A stretch of 64,000 nucleotides of DNA from Flammeovirga sp. SJP92 (GCF_001583495.1 NZ_LQAQ01000019.1:124001-188000); one strand, 5' to 3'; numbered from the stretch's first letter, positions 28,601 to 37,408 are shown. The notes: generated by a model not told the origin, from the letters alone. Numbers and translations are program-made.

Positions 28601-31600
28601 CACCTTTGGTAAAGAAGACAGGGACGTTTCATCAAAACCTGAACGCTCTACTCTCCAATTGATTTTCGCTAAATCTCCTTCATCATAATCTGCCGTTTGC
28701 AACACAGAACTTACTGGTCTTACACTAATGTAACCATCAATTCCTGATACGTTTTCAACAGACAATCTAGCTGGAGTATACTCAAAATCGGTATCCGAAT
28801 ATTTAATCGCTAATGGGAAAAGTAATGTATTATCTTCTCCGTCATATTTGTAATATTTTGTCCATGTACCATTATCAACTTTAAGTTTCAAACCTCCTGA
28901 AGAGGATTTACCATCCGTCATAATAAATGAAATAACATCTTCATCATTGAATACAGCACCATCTTTCACCTTCTTTGTAAACTCTTCAAAACGTGGAGCA
29001 TCACCAAATCCAGGGTCTGTAACTGCATTACCATTATTTGAATCTCTTGTTACGTAATGGAAAGCTGTATATCCTAATTGATCAATTTCTAATTCGTAAT
29101 GACCAATATCTATGTAACCATCATAATATACCAAACGGTCAATATGAACATCTGAAGTAAATTCAATACCTGTATGCTCCATAAACATTTTGACGTTACC
29201 AAAACGAGCTCCAGGTTTAGTAAGAATCACACCTTTGTTGGCCGGTCTTAATTTTAATAATGCATTAGAAGCTGTAACACCAGGCTCATAAACACCAATT
29301 GTACCATAGTTAATGATGTCTCCTCTCAATGGTCTGATCGAATAATCTCTGTGATCTAAAACACCTTTCAATACTTGTAGATCTCCGTAGATATCTAAAA
29401 GGTTAGAGTTGTTTTGATGATCTCTGTAAATGTCTCTTGTCGACATATCAATATCAGCATCATTTGCCGCCCAGAATGATGGGTGTGCTTTGACTGTGAT
29501 CTTGGCGTTGTCTCTTTCTTTATCAATTATAAAGTGGTTAACAATAAAGTTATTTACTTCTGATAAACCTGTTGGACTAGATGATGGTTCAACGTAATAA
29601 TCTTGCCCTCCAATATTTTTAGAGACCATCTCAACATAACCATTAGGACAGTCATCTCCTGAACAAGCTTTCTTTGTATCTGTTACTGTCCCTGATCTTG
29701 TATCTGTTCTATCTACAGCATAATAAACACCGCCCTCTTCAACATAAGGGTATTGATAGTCGATAAATAACTCACCGTTTTCATGACCATTAAAGACCAA
29801 ACGGTTATAAGAGAAATTATCTCTATCGTGACCTAAAGCTTCATGTTTTTTGATAATTAAACTACCTCCAACATAAATATCTTTACCTCCACCTTTATAT
29901 AAAGCTTCAACTTTAAAGTTGTTTAAAACTCTCAAGTCCTGCACAGGTACAACAACATCATCATCTCCAGATACTGCCCAAGTATTTCCTCTTGAAGTCA
30001 CTGTAGCTCTGTTACCTGTTGCTGGATTAAGCTCCAATAATTCTAAGTTATAGAAAGGTGCTGTACTTGTTAAACCAAAACCTTCGTCAGTCTTGATGAT
30101 AACAGTACCACCAGTGACGTTATAGTTAGAAGAAGTAACACCAATAAATAGACCTTTATCCGATCTTCCATCAGTATCTTCAATCATCAAACGGCCACCA
30201 CTCATAATAAATGTGTTGTCAGGCCAAGGCAATGATAACAAACTATGGTTATCTCCATTACCTTTGAATGTGATATCACCTGCGTGCTGTATAAATGCAC
30301 CTTTGTGCGCTCCACCATAAGTTGATGTTCTCAACATTTTAGTAAATACCTCACCACCATCAACTTGTAATGTACCATCTGTTCTCAATGTAAAACCTGA
30401 AGATGGGCCTGTTCCGTTATTGTATAAATCAAGAATACCTTCAGTAATCAATACGTCTCCATAAATTACCAATGCAGTTGCACTTTGAGTATTACCACCC
30501 ATAGACACCTCAGCACCAGAAATCCACAGTCTCGCATTCTGATTGATATTTCTGTTACCTGATCCCGTTTTTAAATCATATGTAATGTTTCTACCCAAAC
30601 GTAATGTACCTTGATACAAAGAGAATGCGTAGTCATCTTCTTTATTAATTTCTGCGTTTTGAGGTCCACCATAATCACTAGTGGCCATAAGAGAAAGCGT
30701 CACATCATTTTCTGCATATACATATAATGTATTTTCTTTGAAGGCTTTTTCTACTCTAATCTGAGCCAAAGTAGCATCTGCTGCAATTCGGAACGTTTGC
30801 TCTGAAGTTGCATTAACTGCTTTAATTGATAAATCTGGAGCATTTACCTCACCAAAGTTGGTGAAGTTTCCTTGAGTAAGGATTTTATTTCTCACCTTAA
30901 AGTTAGAACCATCATCTGCCGAATGACCGTCATAAGTCCATCCTCCATTTTTACCGATTAGAATATCACCTTCAATAGTCAATTCATCACCACTGGCATC
31001 AAACTCAATATTACCACTAGCTACTTCAATACCACCATTTAATTTAAGGTTCTGGATGTAGACTTTTTTAGAAGTATCATCTAATTTGACCGATAGGTTA
31101 TTAAATTCAATATTATTCGGGAAGGTGATATCAGAAGTACCATAAACTTCTAATGTACCACCATCTTTGGTAAAGAACCCTTTGTCTGTCAAACCATCTG
31201 CTGCAGGAATATTATCTGATGAAATTCTTACAACACCTTGTCCTGTAAGTTCACCGAATGTATTAAGATCTCCTTTAAAATCTAAAGTACCACCTTTTTC
31301 CACTACAACTTTTGTCAATGTAGGAAGAGTTGAAGCTGTAGTGATGTATTGACCATTTAATATATGAATTTCATCACCTGCTTCAGGTCTGTTGTTTTTG
31401 TCATTAGGAATAATAGATAAACCGTCAGGATCTTTCGTCCAAACGTACTCATCATTCCAACCTTTTGGAATGTTATTCTTAAAAGTATACCACTTCGTGA
31501 TATTCAAATATTCTGACTCATAATAATCACGTACTAATGCTCTTTCGGCAGCATCAATAACATCATCATAAATCAAGATTTCTGCAATTTCACCCTTAAA

Positions 31601-32320
31601 AACGTGCTCTGTTGAAGCATGATCTTTATGTAGTGTGCCCACATAGATACCATTCTCTAAGGTTAAACCACCTGATAAAATTTCGTTATCCTCCTTGTCT
31701 TTATGGAAAGAAACTTCAATAATTTTAAAGTCATCGGAAACAGTTTTGTAAGGGGCTGGATCTGAAGAAGAACTTTGAACAAATGGGCCTGAGAAAGTTC
31801 TATTGAAGTTAATACTATAGGATGCAGATACATTTCTTTTTCCTCCAAATGTATCGCCCGCAAATCTTATGTTAGAAGGATTTACTCTTCCTTCTAAATA
31901 CACACCTGAATACTCATCACAAATTAAGTTCATCAATTGAGAAGGAGGTGTGTCTCCAACTTTATAAATAATGAACACCGTTTTGGCTTCAATGCTAGTA
32001 CCTGCCTCAGCTCTTAGAGCCGATTCACCATCAAAAAGAATGGTTGATTTACTATTGAAACCGTTTTCCTTTAAAGTGGGGGCTTGTTTCACATGACTTG
32101 TGTGAAAGTTAGCTGCTTCGTAAGAAAACTTCACAGCAGTCGTATTTCTGTCGGCGTCAACATGGTAGCCACTCCATGAATTGTCCCCAGAATTATGATC
32201 CCCTGCACTTAAACGAAATGAGTGGTTCAACAAATTGTCTACGGGGTTTTGCCCATATACAATATGCCCCCTCATTCCAAGAGTTAAACTCAGAATTAGA
32301 AGAAAAAATAGCCTTTTCAT
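22670..32320 (-). CDS. Giant T9SS-secreted adhesin-like protein
   Basis: A 3,216-residue secreted protein. The signal peptide ends HIVYGQ near residue 24. Residues 30-270 look like a LamG/concanavalin-type domain (TILFDGESALRAEAGTSI, then FKGEIAEILIYDD). The next roughly 2,700 residues are many short beta strands with recurring L-x-[IV]-x-x-G and I-x-G-D-[LI] patterns, as in right-handed beta-helix or filamentous adhesins. Near the C-terminus is the module ELIYFEAEVKDAEVELTWAT, common just before sorting signals. The final 80 residues (LSPNPTNG, then GSGIYIVKVVAGKD and KKLIVR) form a canonical type A T9SS sorting domain. Role inferred: surface adhesion, gliding or biofilm matrix. Confidence 0.82.
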   Translation of the reverse strand: MKRLFFLLILSLTLGMRGHIVYGQNPVDNLLNHSFRLSAGDHNSGDNSWSGYHVDADRNTTAVKFSYEAANFHTSHVKQAPTLKENGFNSKSTILFDGESALRAEAGTSIEAKTVFIIYKVGDTPPSQLMNLICDEYSGVYLEGRVNPSNIRFAGDTFGGKRNVSASYSINFNRTFSGPFVQSSSSDPAPYKTVSDDFKIIEVSFHKDKEDNEILSGGLTLENGIYVGTLHKDHASTEHVFKGEIAEILIYDDVIDAAERALVRDYYESEYLNITKWYTFKNNIPKGWNDEYVWTKDPDGLSIIPNDKNNRPEAGDEIHILNGQYITTASTLPTLTKVVVEKGGTLDFKGDLNTFGELTGQGVVRISSDNIPAADGLTDKGFFTKDGGTLEVYGTSDITFPNNIEFNNLSVKLDDTSKKVYIQNLKLNGGIEVASGNIEFDASGDELTIEGDILIGKNGGWTYDGHSADDGSNFKVRNKILTQGNFTNFGEVNAPDLSIKAVNATSEQTFRIAADATLAQIRVEKAFKENTLYVYAENDVTLSLMATSDYGGPQNAEINKEDDYAFSLYQGTLRLGRNITYDLKTGSGNRNINQNARLWISGAEVSMGGNTQSATALVIYGDVLITEGILDLYNNGTGPSSGFTLRTDGTLQVDGGEVFTKMLRTSTYGGAHKGAFIQHAGDITFKGNGDNHSLLSLPWPDNTFIMSGGRLMIEDTDGRSDKGLFIGVTSSNYNVTGGTVIIKTDEGFGLTSTAPFYNLELLELNPATGNRATVTSRGNTWAVSGDDDVVVPVQDLRVLNNFKVEALYKGGGKDIYVGGSLIIKKHEALGHDRDNFSYNRLVFNGHENGELFIDYQYPYVEEGGVYYAVDRTDTRSGTVTDTKKACSGDDCPNGYVEMVSKNIGGQDYYVEPSSSPTGLSEVNNFIVNHFIIDKERDNAKITVKAHPSFWAANDADIDMSTRDIYRDHQNNSNLLDIYGDLQVLKGVLDHRDYSIRPLRGDIINYGTIGVYEPGVTASNALLKLRPANKGVILTKPGARFGNVKMFMEHTGIEFTSDVHIDRLVYYDGYIDIGHYELEIDQLGYTAFHYVTRDSNNGNAVTDPGFGDAPRFEEFTKKVKDGAVFNDEDVISFIMTDGKSSSGGLKLKVDNGTWTKYYKYDGEDNTLLFPLAIKYSDTDFEYTPARLSVENVSGIDGYISVRPVSSVLQTADYDEGDLAKINWRVERSGFDETSLSSLPKVKWAFQMDNDIDTENKFSPDGNQFVLGAGNVVTGYVGGKVLSGDEKLIELYSNAGITYPSSYYQREFAEDGSVVGETIISLHEKYSNIGTIGTPGYERHKSGLSSTPAHYTQNKILITFDKVWDESGVGAEGYFAIENASYTLGDMDTFKGEPMAYYYCKGCRDGVSTNNNWTNEDSWYVEVGGTLVPITDDLTKYHIPGEGDVAIIGSPKTGFDRDNVKKEFKGITIENDYDLTIAEIRFEQQFKSREGKSIKISERASFKPGLITGTAELNIDLFATYDVDGNVISIEKPVIEGDFNGWAVNDSSVFKLRIPTGENIEIPDYPSIQIYPRYELWNRNTEENDDGTLKNAEVYLAHDLKAKTLDIFKEVALYIRGDQAEGDIFVEGEIYLKNGGDLYFTDGAYNHTIEADFLRLDNNIKKNDDGSIRFENKPFVYVDRYSASTVGAHHTLYLNTGIKSHNVIGDFDLFGHDGVGLDLIDINKVPKVSLVFNGESDGEIDLKDADELKLYDFTVDKATSSKVIKVEDKISFARPSDGTSEEKPIQLVKGGVEFNSSNIDIDINSGGGNFAIPVGTTLKITKNAIVRVTSSIGGIELDGTIHVDGGSLLMADAGKENYIEYGSSGASRILLNDGVIKVGSQVRRKLTTTTGELHYEQTGGAFEVGSQGITSALNQERGVFEIYHEGSIKLNFDHSFGSGRTFVIKTGAMINPTMPYVNITPVSSEFSEDAKIVFELADGKTEVSTLRSNEDVNLPTLLINSGEVKLMPLSTDKYYQIAGRLQIESGATFNQNGFNVEFKDGIRNDGSYLANGGKVKFNSGNTQSIDRYDNNNSSSFQLNDVEISGTGTILDLDRAFFDLESGKVNGLNIEGDLTIIDNAVVNLNKNHSIYLKGDFIGEGSIVSNNKREALVLDGSTSQNIRSNNVNISYLKINNNSGVSTEITGDSFYAFTINNALTLELGLLELKDNHMLLSEGASINGSDGKSRVSSFSSQNMILLSGKRRSGGVTKVYATNQSGKSFIYPLGIEDSKTAVYKFTPAVAKYTTGASAYGVNVNILDKMFSPAIADGKTEADARILDYTWFLTSYDKNGDEIQINDDFSVDFDLYYNDLDVVNDGDGTAEASYVEAVNYDKTGIWKVLSDGSNINTNNNIFTTSFTKESLHTFNNGYVAGVYMIGDPNDFKKYTIPYKTASSVDFSTEQNWNSAIWVKADGVEKVHDLLDADLNKIGEYTIFEIKLSGEDTVWTTDLVNAPEFTNVLIDEGAKVILTAPLEENILDLRGELIFDVDIPGTKFNSVKGSGRFVRRSNMTIPDNWREFYTVSSGTLVMDFDTPNAGGIPYGLPDDFKTGEYANVKGLELMNSAYTAGDPIVTYQFNDELLILGKDGLKIGEGVKFKLESDLNATEGGGVEVADIGELELPSGANITIDGDLIIRKEAKLTALNSSIILGGDLTIEQVDRDGDGKPSKGLNYDLRDFTLELNGTSQQTVNAKFGAYPGEYLPILKVNNTHNFNVLGTPSVVLTDTVHVGDALQLISGTVNSTDEGFLFYDDFNNNLQSNGSGNSYVLGRSHYMVKSVDGKVEGGMIFPIGSLTGGFRPIGIGSLTAKGSLPKTLAPQSSASNSRAANNARITKTEEIIIWSVEYAHNKIDLEQKNYPDDITNVEEGQWHLVPLVKPGGPSTVSTAINYISVENENVNRFLLFSDAELAAGSETWSYIGGDSSKAIVGGNKFSEALLDDEHYFSSTSGDPIVFDTKTGHSKDKKSGSRVMGSSSARTMASDISVEAMISVGFTEQDLPVELIYFEAEVKDAEVELTWATASEINNDGFVIQKSRDKKNWELLDFVEGAGNSNITLSYSYTDANLYAGRMYYRLKQVDFDGRFEYFGPISVLVDSDGSSRDILLSPNPTNGQNTSLSLLDIDTDVVSIYVYDNKGRVVDNFDYETISNYDLIELNTAELGSGIYIVKVVAGKDVFVKKLIVR

Positions 32321-33589
32321 AATAAAAATTATGTTTGTCGTGTTAATTGAATCAAAAAAAAGGTTTACTTAAAAAATGGCGTCCACAGTAATTAATACTC
32401 AAAGTTGATTGTCAAGAAAAATTCACCATTAATTTTAAGTAGCTCACAATAAGTTCATTTAATTGAAAACTTGATAACACAGTGTAAATGTTAAAATAGA
32501 CTTAGATCATCAAAATTTTACGGAAATATATGAAAAATTTAAGTCAAATACTCCTATTACTTCAATAAACACAGTACACTTGTTAAAAATTTTAACTTTA
32601 TTCACAGATACAGGGTTAGAAATTTCATTTTACTCATAACTATCTAAGTACTCGTGAATAAAAGTTAACAATGATTATTGTACATTTTTTTCCGTTAGGA
32701 ATGTCTAAAATTACGCTCTTTTTTGATGAGCAACGGGGTATATTTTGGTCTATCTCTAAAAAGAAAAAATGAATAATTATTCTTCCATAGAATACTTTTA
32801 GATCTAAGGGTAAAGTAATCAATAAAAAGGTCTAAATTTTTCATATTAATTAAAGATCATAAGTACACAGTAATTAAAACATAATGAATAGGTTATAATA
32901 GATATTTCTTTTCAACTATTAAGTATAAAGAACAGCAAAATCACAAATCTTTTTTTGGGGATATTTGCGCTACTTTTCAAAGCTTATTCTCCAAAATTTT
33001 TCTCTGCTTTTTTTGCTGGACACTCAAAATTTAAGACTTAAAAATACTATTCAATTCAAGAGATAGAAAAACCACAAAGCATGATATCAATTTTAGTTTC
33101 GGAGGAGATAAAGTCGTTTTACATTTCAATAACATGACCATGAAACCAGTACATTTTTAACACATCTAAATATTTTGAAACTGTAGTTTATGATATGATA
33201 AACCTAAACAAACACTTCATATTGCATTAGACAAAAAGTATTAAACTACTTTATAATAAGTACAAATTCAGAATTATCTAATACTAATTCTATTTATTGT
33301 TTTGCGATTACTTCCTTCAAAAAACTTTTAATAGAACCACTATTAATACGTTTTTTAGCGTTGTACTCACAAAAAATAAATTAGAATTAACTATGATTTA
33401 TTTTTGACTTAGTACTTAGAGTATTTCAACTTGCTTTACTTTACACACTTACTTCCCAACGTTAATTCAAGTTAAACTATCTAAGATTCTGCTTTTTAAC
33501 TGTTGGAATGCTAAACGATTTACTTTACTTTCGAAAACTACAGAAAATACTTTCTGCTATTTTATAATACTACAAACGTTTCATTCTTT
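32321..33589. other. 1.27-kb gene-free region between divergent transcripts
   Basis: Very AT-rich DNA with stops in all frames; the longest open frame (32640-32822, minus) has no protein-like composition. I see no tRNA, rRNA or repeat matching the rest of the window. TATTTTTG at 33399-33406 could be a promoter element for the plus-strand gene. The region must hold the promoter of the giant adhesin gene on the minus strand. Confidence 0.55.
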
Positions 33590-34900
33590 ATGTTTAAAGA
33601 CCTATCTACATTAAAGTACTTACTTCATTTTTTGTTTTTCATTGGATTATTGTCTTCATGCGACCTCAGTTCTCAGCACGAGGAACAATCAGACCTCACC
33701 GTGGAAGATTCATTGATCGTTGAAGTAGACTCTTCTAATTATTTATACAAGATCAATGTAGACAGCTTGATTGTAGAACAAAATGTAGTCAAAAAGAATC
33801 AAAACCTTTCGGATATACTTTCGGATAACAATGTAGACTTCCCTACTATTTTTCAATTAGCGAATAATGCCAACCCTGTTTTTGATGTTCGTAAATTAAA
33901 AAGAGGAAATGACTATACTTTATTGAAAACCAATGATTCACTGCAATCACTTCAATATTTTATTTATCAGGAAGACCCTATACATTATATAGTTTTTGAC
34001 CTTTCAGACAGCAACAAAGTTTATACAGGAGATAAGCCAATTACACTTAATAAAAGAGAAGTTTCTGCCTCTATTAATAATTCACTGTATCAATCTTTGA
34101 TGGACCTTAATGAATCGCCGGTATTGGTTAATGCACTATCAGATGTATTTGCTTGGCAAATTGACTTTTTTCATATTCAGAAAGGTGATGCATTCAAAGT
34201 GGTACTTCATGAAAAACTTGTTGACAATAACGTAATTGGTATAGACCACATTGAGGCTGCTTATTTCAAACATCAAGACAGAAAGTACTATGCCTTTGAA
34301 TACGAATACGAAGGCAAAAAGCAGTTCTTTGATGAGAAAGGAAATAGCCTAAAGAAAGAATTTTTAAAGGCACCACTTCACTTTTCTAGAATTTCATCTT
34401 CTTTTTCACGAAGAAGATATCATCCTGTACAAAAAAGATATAAAGCTCATTTAGGAACAGATTATGCTGCCCCTATTGGAACGCCAATTCACAGTGTTGG
34501 CGACGGTACAATTGTCGAAGCAAGATATTCAAAATACAATGGTAACTATGTGAAAGTGAGACATAATTCAGTATACACTACTCAATACCTTCACATGTCA
34601 AAAATTAAAAAAGGCATCAAAAAAGGGAAGCAAGTACAACAGGGTGATGTGATTGGTTATGTGGGGAAAACAGGGTTAGCTACAGGACCACATCTTTGTT
34701 TCAGGTTCTGGAAAAATGGCAAACAGGTAGACCCAAGACAACAGGAGATACCTTCATCTGATCCACTTCCAGATTCTTTACTTTCTTCTTATGAAGCGGT
34801 GATCAAACCTATCAAAAAGGATTTGGACAAAATGAAAATTAAGCAACCAGAAATAGATTTAGAAATAGAAAAATATGATCAGGCGATTGACAGTAAGTGA
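33590..34900 (+). CDS. M23 family peptidoglycan endopeptidase, lipoprotein
   Basis: A 436-residue lipoprotein (signal with lipobox LLSSC near residue 24). An N-terminal LysM/OapA-like segment, NLSDILSDNNVDFPTIFQLA, precedes the LytM-type domain. Zinc and catalytic positions are H287 and D291 in HLGTDYAAP, H335 in QYLHMS, and H368 in GPHLCFRF, where the second residue of the usual H-x-H is C370. Family members cut peptide cross-links of peptidoglycan. The protein is probably anchored facing the periplasm. Its 3' end overlaps the next gene by 26 bases. Confidence 0.85.
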   Translation: MFKDLSTLKYLLHFLFFIGLLSSCDLSSQHEEQSDLTVEDSLIVEVDSSNYLYKINVDSLIVEQNVVKKNQNLSDILSDNNVDFPTIFQLANNANPVFDVRKLKRGNDYTLLKTNDSLQSLQYFIYQEDPIHYIVFDLSDSNKVYTGDKPITLNKREVSASINNSLYQSLMDLNESPVLVNALSDVFAWQIDFFHIQKGDAFKVVLHEKLVDNNVIGIDHIEAAYFKHQDRKYYAFEYEYEGKKQFFDEKGNSLKKEFLKAPLHFSRISSSFSRRRYHPVQKRYKAHLGTDYAAPIGTPIHSVGDGTIVEARYSKYNGNYVKVRHNSVYTTQYLHMSKIKKGIKKGKQVQQGDVIGYVGKTGLATGPHLCFRFWKNGKQVDPRQQEIPSSDPLPDSLLSSYEAVIKPIKKDLDKMKIKQPEIDLEIEKYDQAIDSK

Positions 34901-35366
34901 TGCTGAAAGTGCATTGGAAATTGTAAAAAGTGTGATTATTAAAATGAGAACAATGGGTATTGACCAATGGGATGAACATTACCCTACACTCAACGATATT
35001 CAACAAGATATTGCTAAACAACACGCCTACGGCTTTTTATATGATTATAAATTAGCTGGGTATGTGATTTTCAATCAAGAATATGATGTTGAATACAACG
35101 ACATTGAATGGTTAAATTCAGGAGATGATTTCCTTGTAATGCACCGTCTTTCTGTGCATGCTGATTTTCAAGGTAAAGGTATAGCAAGACAGCTTGTGAA
35201 GTTTGGAGAAGAATTAGCAACCAATTACACTTTGAAATCTTTACGATTTGATGCTTTCACTAAGAACCCAGTTTCAAATTTACTATATGAAAAAATGGGT
35301 TATAAAAATGTTGGACATGTGACCTTCAGAAAAGGACTGTTCAATTGTTATGAAAAAATGCTTTAA
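34875..35366 (+). CDS. GNAT family N-acetyltransferase
   Basis: A 163-residue GCN5-related acetyltransferase. The acetyl-CoA-binding motif A is RLSVHADFQGKGIARQLVKF near residues 92-110, followed by RFDAFTKNPVSNLLYEKMGY, typical of motif B. The first strand MIRRLTVSDAESALEIVK is the normal N-terminus, so the ATG at 34875 inside the preceding gene is the natural start. The two genes are therefore translationally coupled. The substrate is unknown. Confidence 0.85.
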   Translation: MIRRLTVSDAESALEIVKSVIIKMRTMGIDQWDEHYPTLNDIQQDIAKQHAYGFLYDYKLAGYVIFNQEYDVEYNDIEWLNSGDDFLVMHRLSVHADFQGKGIARQLVKFGEELATNYTLKSLRFDAFTKNPVSNLLYEKMGYKNVGHVTFRKGLFNCYEKML

Positions 35367-35423
35367 TAAAAAATACCATCATTAGTCCACATTCGAAAGT
35401 GTGAACTGATGATGGTATTTTGA
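35367..35423. terminator. Long bidirectional terminator
   Basis: AAATACCATCATTAGT (35371-35386) pairs with ACTGATGATGGTATTT (35405-35420) with one mismatch, and CACA further pairs with TGTG. It has A and T runs on the two sides. It serves the acetyltransferase gene and fabV, whose stop is at 35442. Confidence 0.9.
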
Positions 35424-35441
35424 TATCAGAGTAATTGTAAA

Positions 35442-36629
35442 CTATGAAATAGATGGAATTTCTACAACCTCGTTTACATCTGCATCATAATCTACACCTT
35501 CTACTTTGAAACCGAATAGATTAAAGAAATCATCAGAGTATCCTTTAAGGTCTCCAATCTCAGAAAGGTTTTCAGTAGTTGCAATTGCCCAAAGCTTATC
35601 TACTTCAGCTTGAACATCCTCACGCATTTCCCAATCGTCAATACGGATTCTTCCTTTCTCGTCCAGTTGCATATCGTCTCCGAAGATACGGTCAGCATAC
35701 AAACGTTGGATTTGCTCGATACAACCTTCGTGGATTCCTTTTTCTTTCATTGTTTTGTACAATAAAGAGATGTATAAAGGAATAACTGGAATAGCTGAAG
35801 AAGCTTGAGTAACCAATGCCTTATTAACAGAAACAACAGCATTACCGTTGATGTCTTTTAATTTCTCAGCAATTTTGAATGAAGTGGCTTCCAAGTCATC
35901 TTTAGCAGCACCAATTGTACCTTTTCTGTATACTGGCTCTGTTAATTTTGGTCCGATATAAGAATAAGCAAAAGTCTGACAACCGTCCGCTAAAACACCT
36001 GCTTCTTTCATAGCGTCGATCCACATTTCCCAATCTTCACCACCCATTACTTCAACAGTATTGGCAATATCATCTTCATTGGCAGGCTGAATAGTTACTT
36101 CAGTAACGTTACCTGTATGGAAGTCAACTGTTTTGTTAGAGAATACATCTCCGATTGGTTTTAAAACCGATTTATGTCTTTTTCCCGTGTTAGGGTTTGT
36201 TCTCACTGGAGAAGCTAAACTATAGATTACTAAATCAACTTGACCTAAGTCTTCCTTGATCATATCGATAGTTTGTTGCTTAATTTCGTTAGAGAAAGCA
36301 TCGCCGTTGATACTTTTTGCATATAAACCTGCTTCAGTTGCTTGCTTTTCAAAAGCAGCACTGTTATACCATCCTGGTGAAGCTGGACGACCTGCTGATG
36401 GACCTTTTTCTAAAAATACACCGATAGTTGATGCGCCTGATCCAAATGCACTTGTAATTCTAGATGCTAATCCAAAACCTGTAGATGCACCAATTACCAA
36501 TACTTTTTTAGCACCGTTAATTTCTCCTTTTGACTTCACATATTCAATCTGATTGATCACATTTTGCTCACATCCTGTTGGGTGTGCTGTCAAACAGATG
36601 AAACCTCTAGTTTTAGGTTCAATAATCAT
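35442..36629 (-). CDS. fabV: Enoyl-ACP reductase FabV
   Basis: A 395-residue trans-2-enoyl-ACP/CoA reductase, the last step of each fatty-acid elongation cycle, using NAD(P)H. The cofactor motif is VLVIGASTGFGLASRI. The catalytic pair follows the FabV pattern Y-x8-K: Y234 and K243 in EPVYRKGTIGAAKDD. The near-identity of typical FabV segments (TAHPTGCEQNV, GPSAGRPASPGWYN, YSLASPVR) makes this firm. FabV enzymes are generally less sensitive to triclosan than FabI. Monocistronic. Confidence 0.97.
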   Translation of the reverse strand: MIIEPKTRGFICLTAHPTGCEQNVINQIEYVKSKGEINGAKKVLVIGASTGFGLASRITSAFGSGASTIGVFLEKGPSAGRPASPGWYNSAAFEKQATEAGLYAKSINGDAFSNEIKQQTIDMIKEDLGQVDLVIYSLASPVRTNPNTGKRHKSVLKPIGDVFSNKTVDFHTGNVTEVTIQPANEDDIANTVEVMGGEDWEMWIDAMKEAGVLADGCQTFAYSYIGPKLTEPVYRKGTIGAAKDDLEATSFKIAEKLKDINGNAVVSVNKALVTQASSAIPVIPLYISLLYKTMKEKGIHEGCIEQIQRLYADRIFGDDMQLDEKGRIRIDDWEMREDVQAEVDKLWAIATTENLSEIGDLKGYSDDFFNLFGFKVEGVDYDADVNEVVEIPSIS

Positions 36630-36703
36630 TTTTGTTCTTTGTTTAGTTCCGTCATTAAAACGGAAAATGACTTAAAAATAAATGGTCCTATTTTTTGAAC
36701 TCC

Positions 36704-36711
36704 CAAAGGTA
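36704..36711 (-). promoter_or_regulatory. Candidate -7 element of fabV
   Basis: TACCTTTG on the minus strand matches TANNTTTG exactly, about 75 bases before the fabV start codon. No clear -33 partner. Confidence 0.35.
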
Positions 36712-36821
36712 AATAATTTTTATGATTTATAATTCAGAGCGCTATATATTCCTCAAAACTATAGGATTCTTTAAATAATGAATAATTACTCACTATTTTA
36801 AAGTACACTTCAAAGCGTTGT

Positions 36822-37301
36822 CTAAGATTTAGATGCTTCAATGGATGCAATCACAAACTTAATATCAGCATAGCTGTATCGGTCTCCCAAACTTTCTTTA
36901 ATCGCTTTCAGAGACATTGATTCTGCCTCCTCCAATTCACCTTCAATAATCAGACGCTTTTTATTGGAGACCACTTCCTTAACATCCACTTTTCCAAGGG
37001 CAATCAACTTTGCAAAATGAGTTTCCACACTTGTCACTGACATCCCTCTTTCTTTGGCAATTTCCTCCATAGTCATTCCTTGTCTGAATAGAATATAAGT
37101 TTGAATGTGAGTAGCCATTTTTGGCTTTTTTCCTTCGCCTGATTTTGACTTAGGTTTATCATATGACTTTACCTCAGTAGCTTTGTGAGAAATTTTGAAG
37201 TCAGGTTTCCCTACGTCATTCTTCTTCAAGTCCTCGTTTTTCTGATATGAAATAATCAAACGTTCGGCACGCATCAATTTCTTAGCATGGTTATAAAACA
37301 A
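36822..37301 (-). pseudogene. Detached 3' fragment of the Pif1-like helicase gene
   Basis: This frame encodes the last 126 residues that belong to the upstream helicase, preceded by 32 residues duplicated from it. The visible domain is a helix-turn-helix (MATHIQTYILFRQGMTMEEI, then SVTSVETHFAKLIALGKV), as found at the C-terminus of RecQ- and Pif1-type helicases in Bacteroidota. No natural start is evident: the first possible codon is a TTG in the duplicated segment. If the 103-base duplication were removed, the frame would join the helicase into one protein of about 740-757 residues. Confidence 0.75.
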
Positions 37302-37408
37302 GGATAGGTTTCCCTACGTCATTCTTCTTCAAGTCCTCGTTTTTCTGATATGAAATAATCAAACGTTCGGCACGCATCAATTTCTTAGCATGGTTATAAA
37401 ACAAGGAT
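37203..37408. repeat. Perfect 103-bp tandem duplication inside the helicase gene
   Basis: Positions 37203-37305 and 37306-37408 are identical as far as I can read. A 103-base shift is not a multiple of three, so the second unit throws the coding frame off and ends the helicase four codons after the repeated GKP. Confidence 0.93.

Noticed and set aside
32640-32822. Minus-strand frame of 60 codons in the gene-free region
   Set aside because: Typical random frame in AT-rich DNA, no promoter or family.
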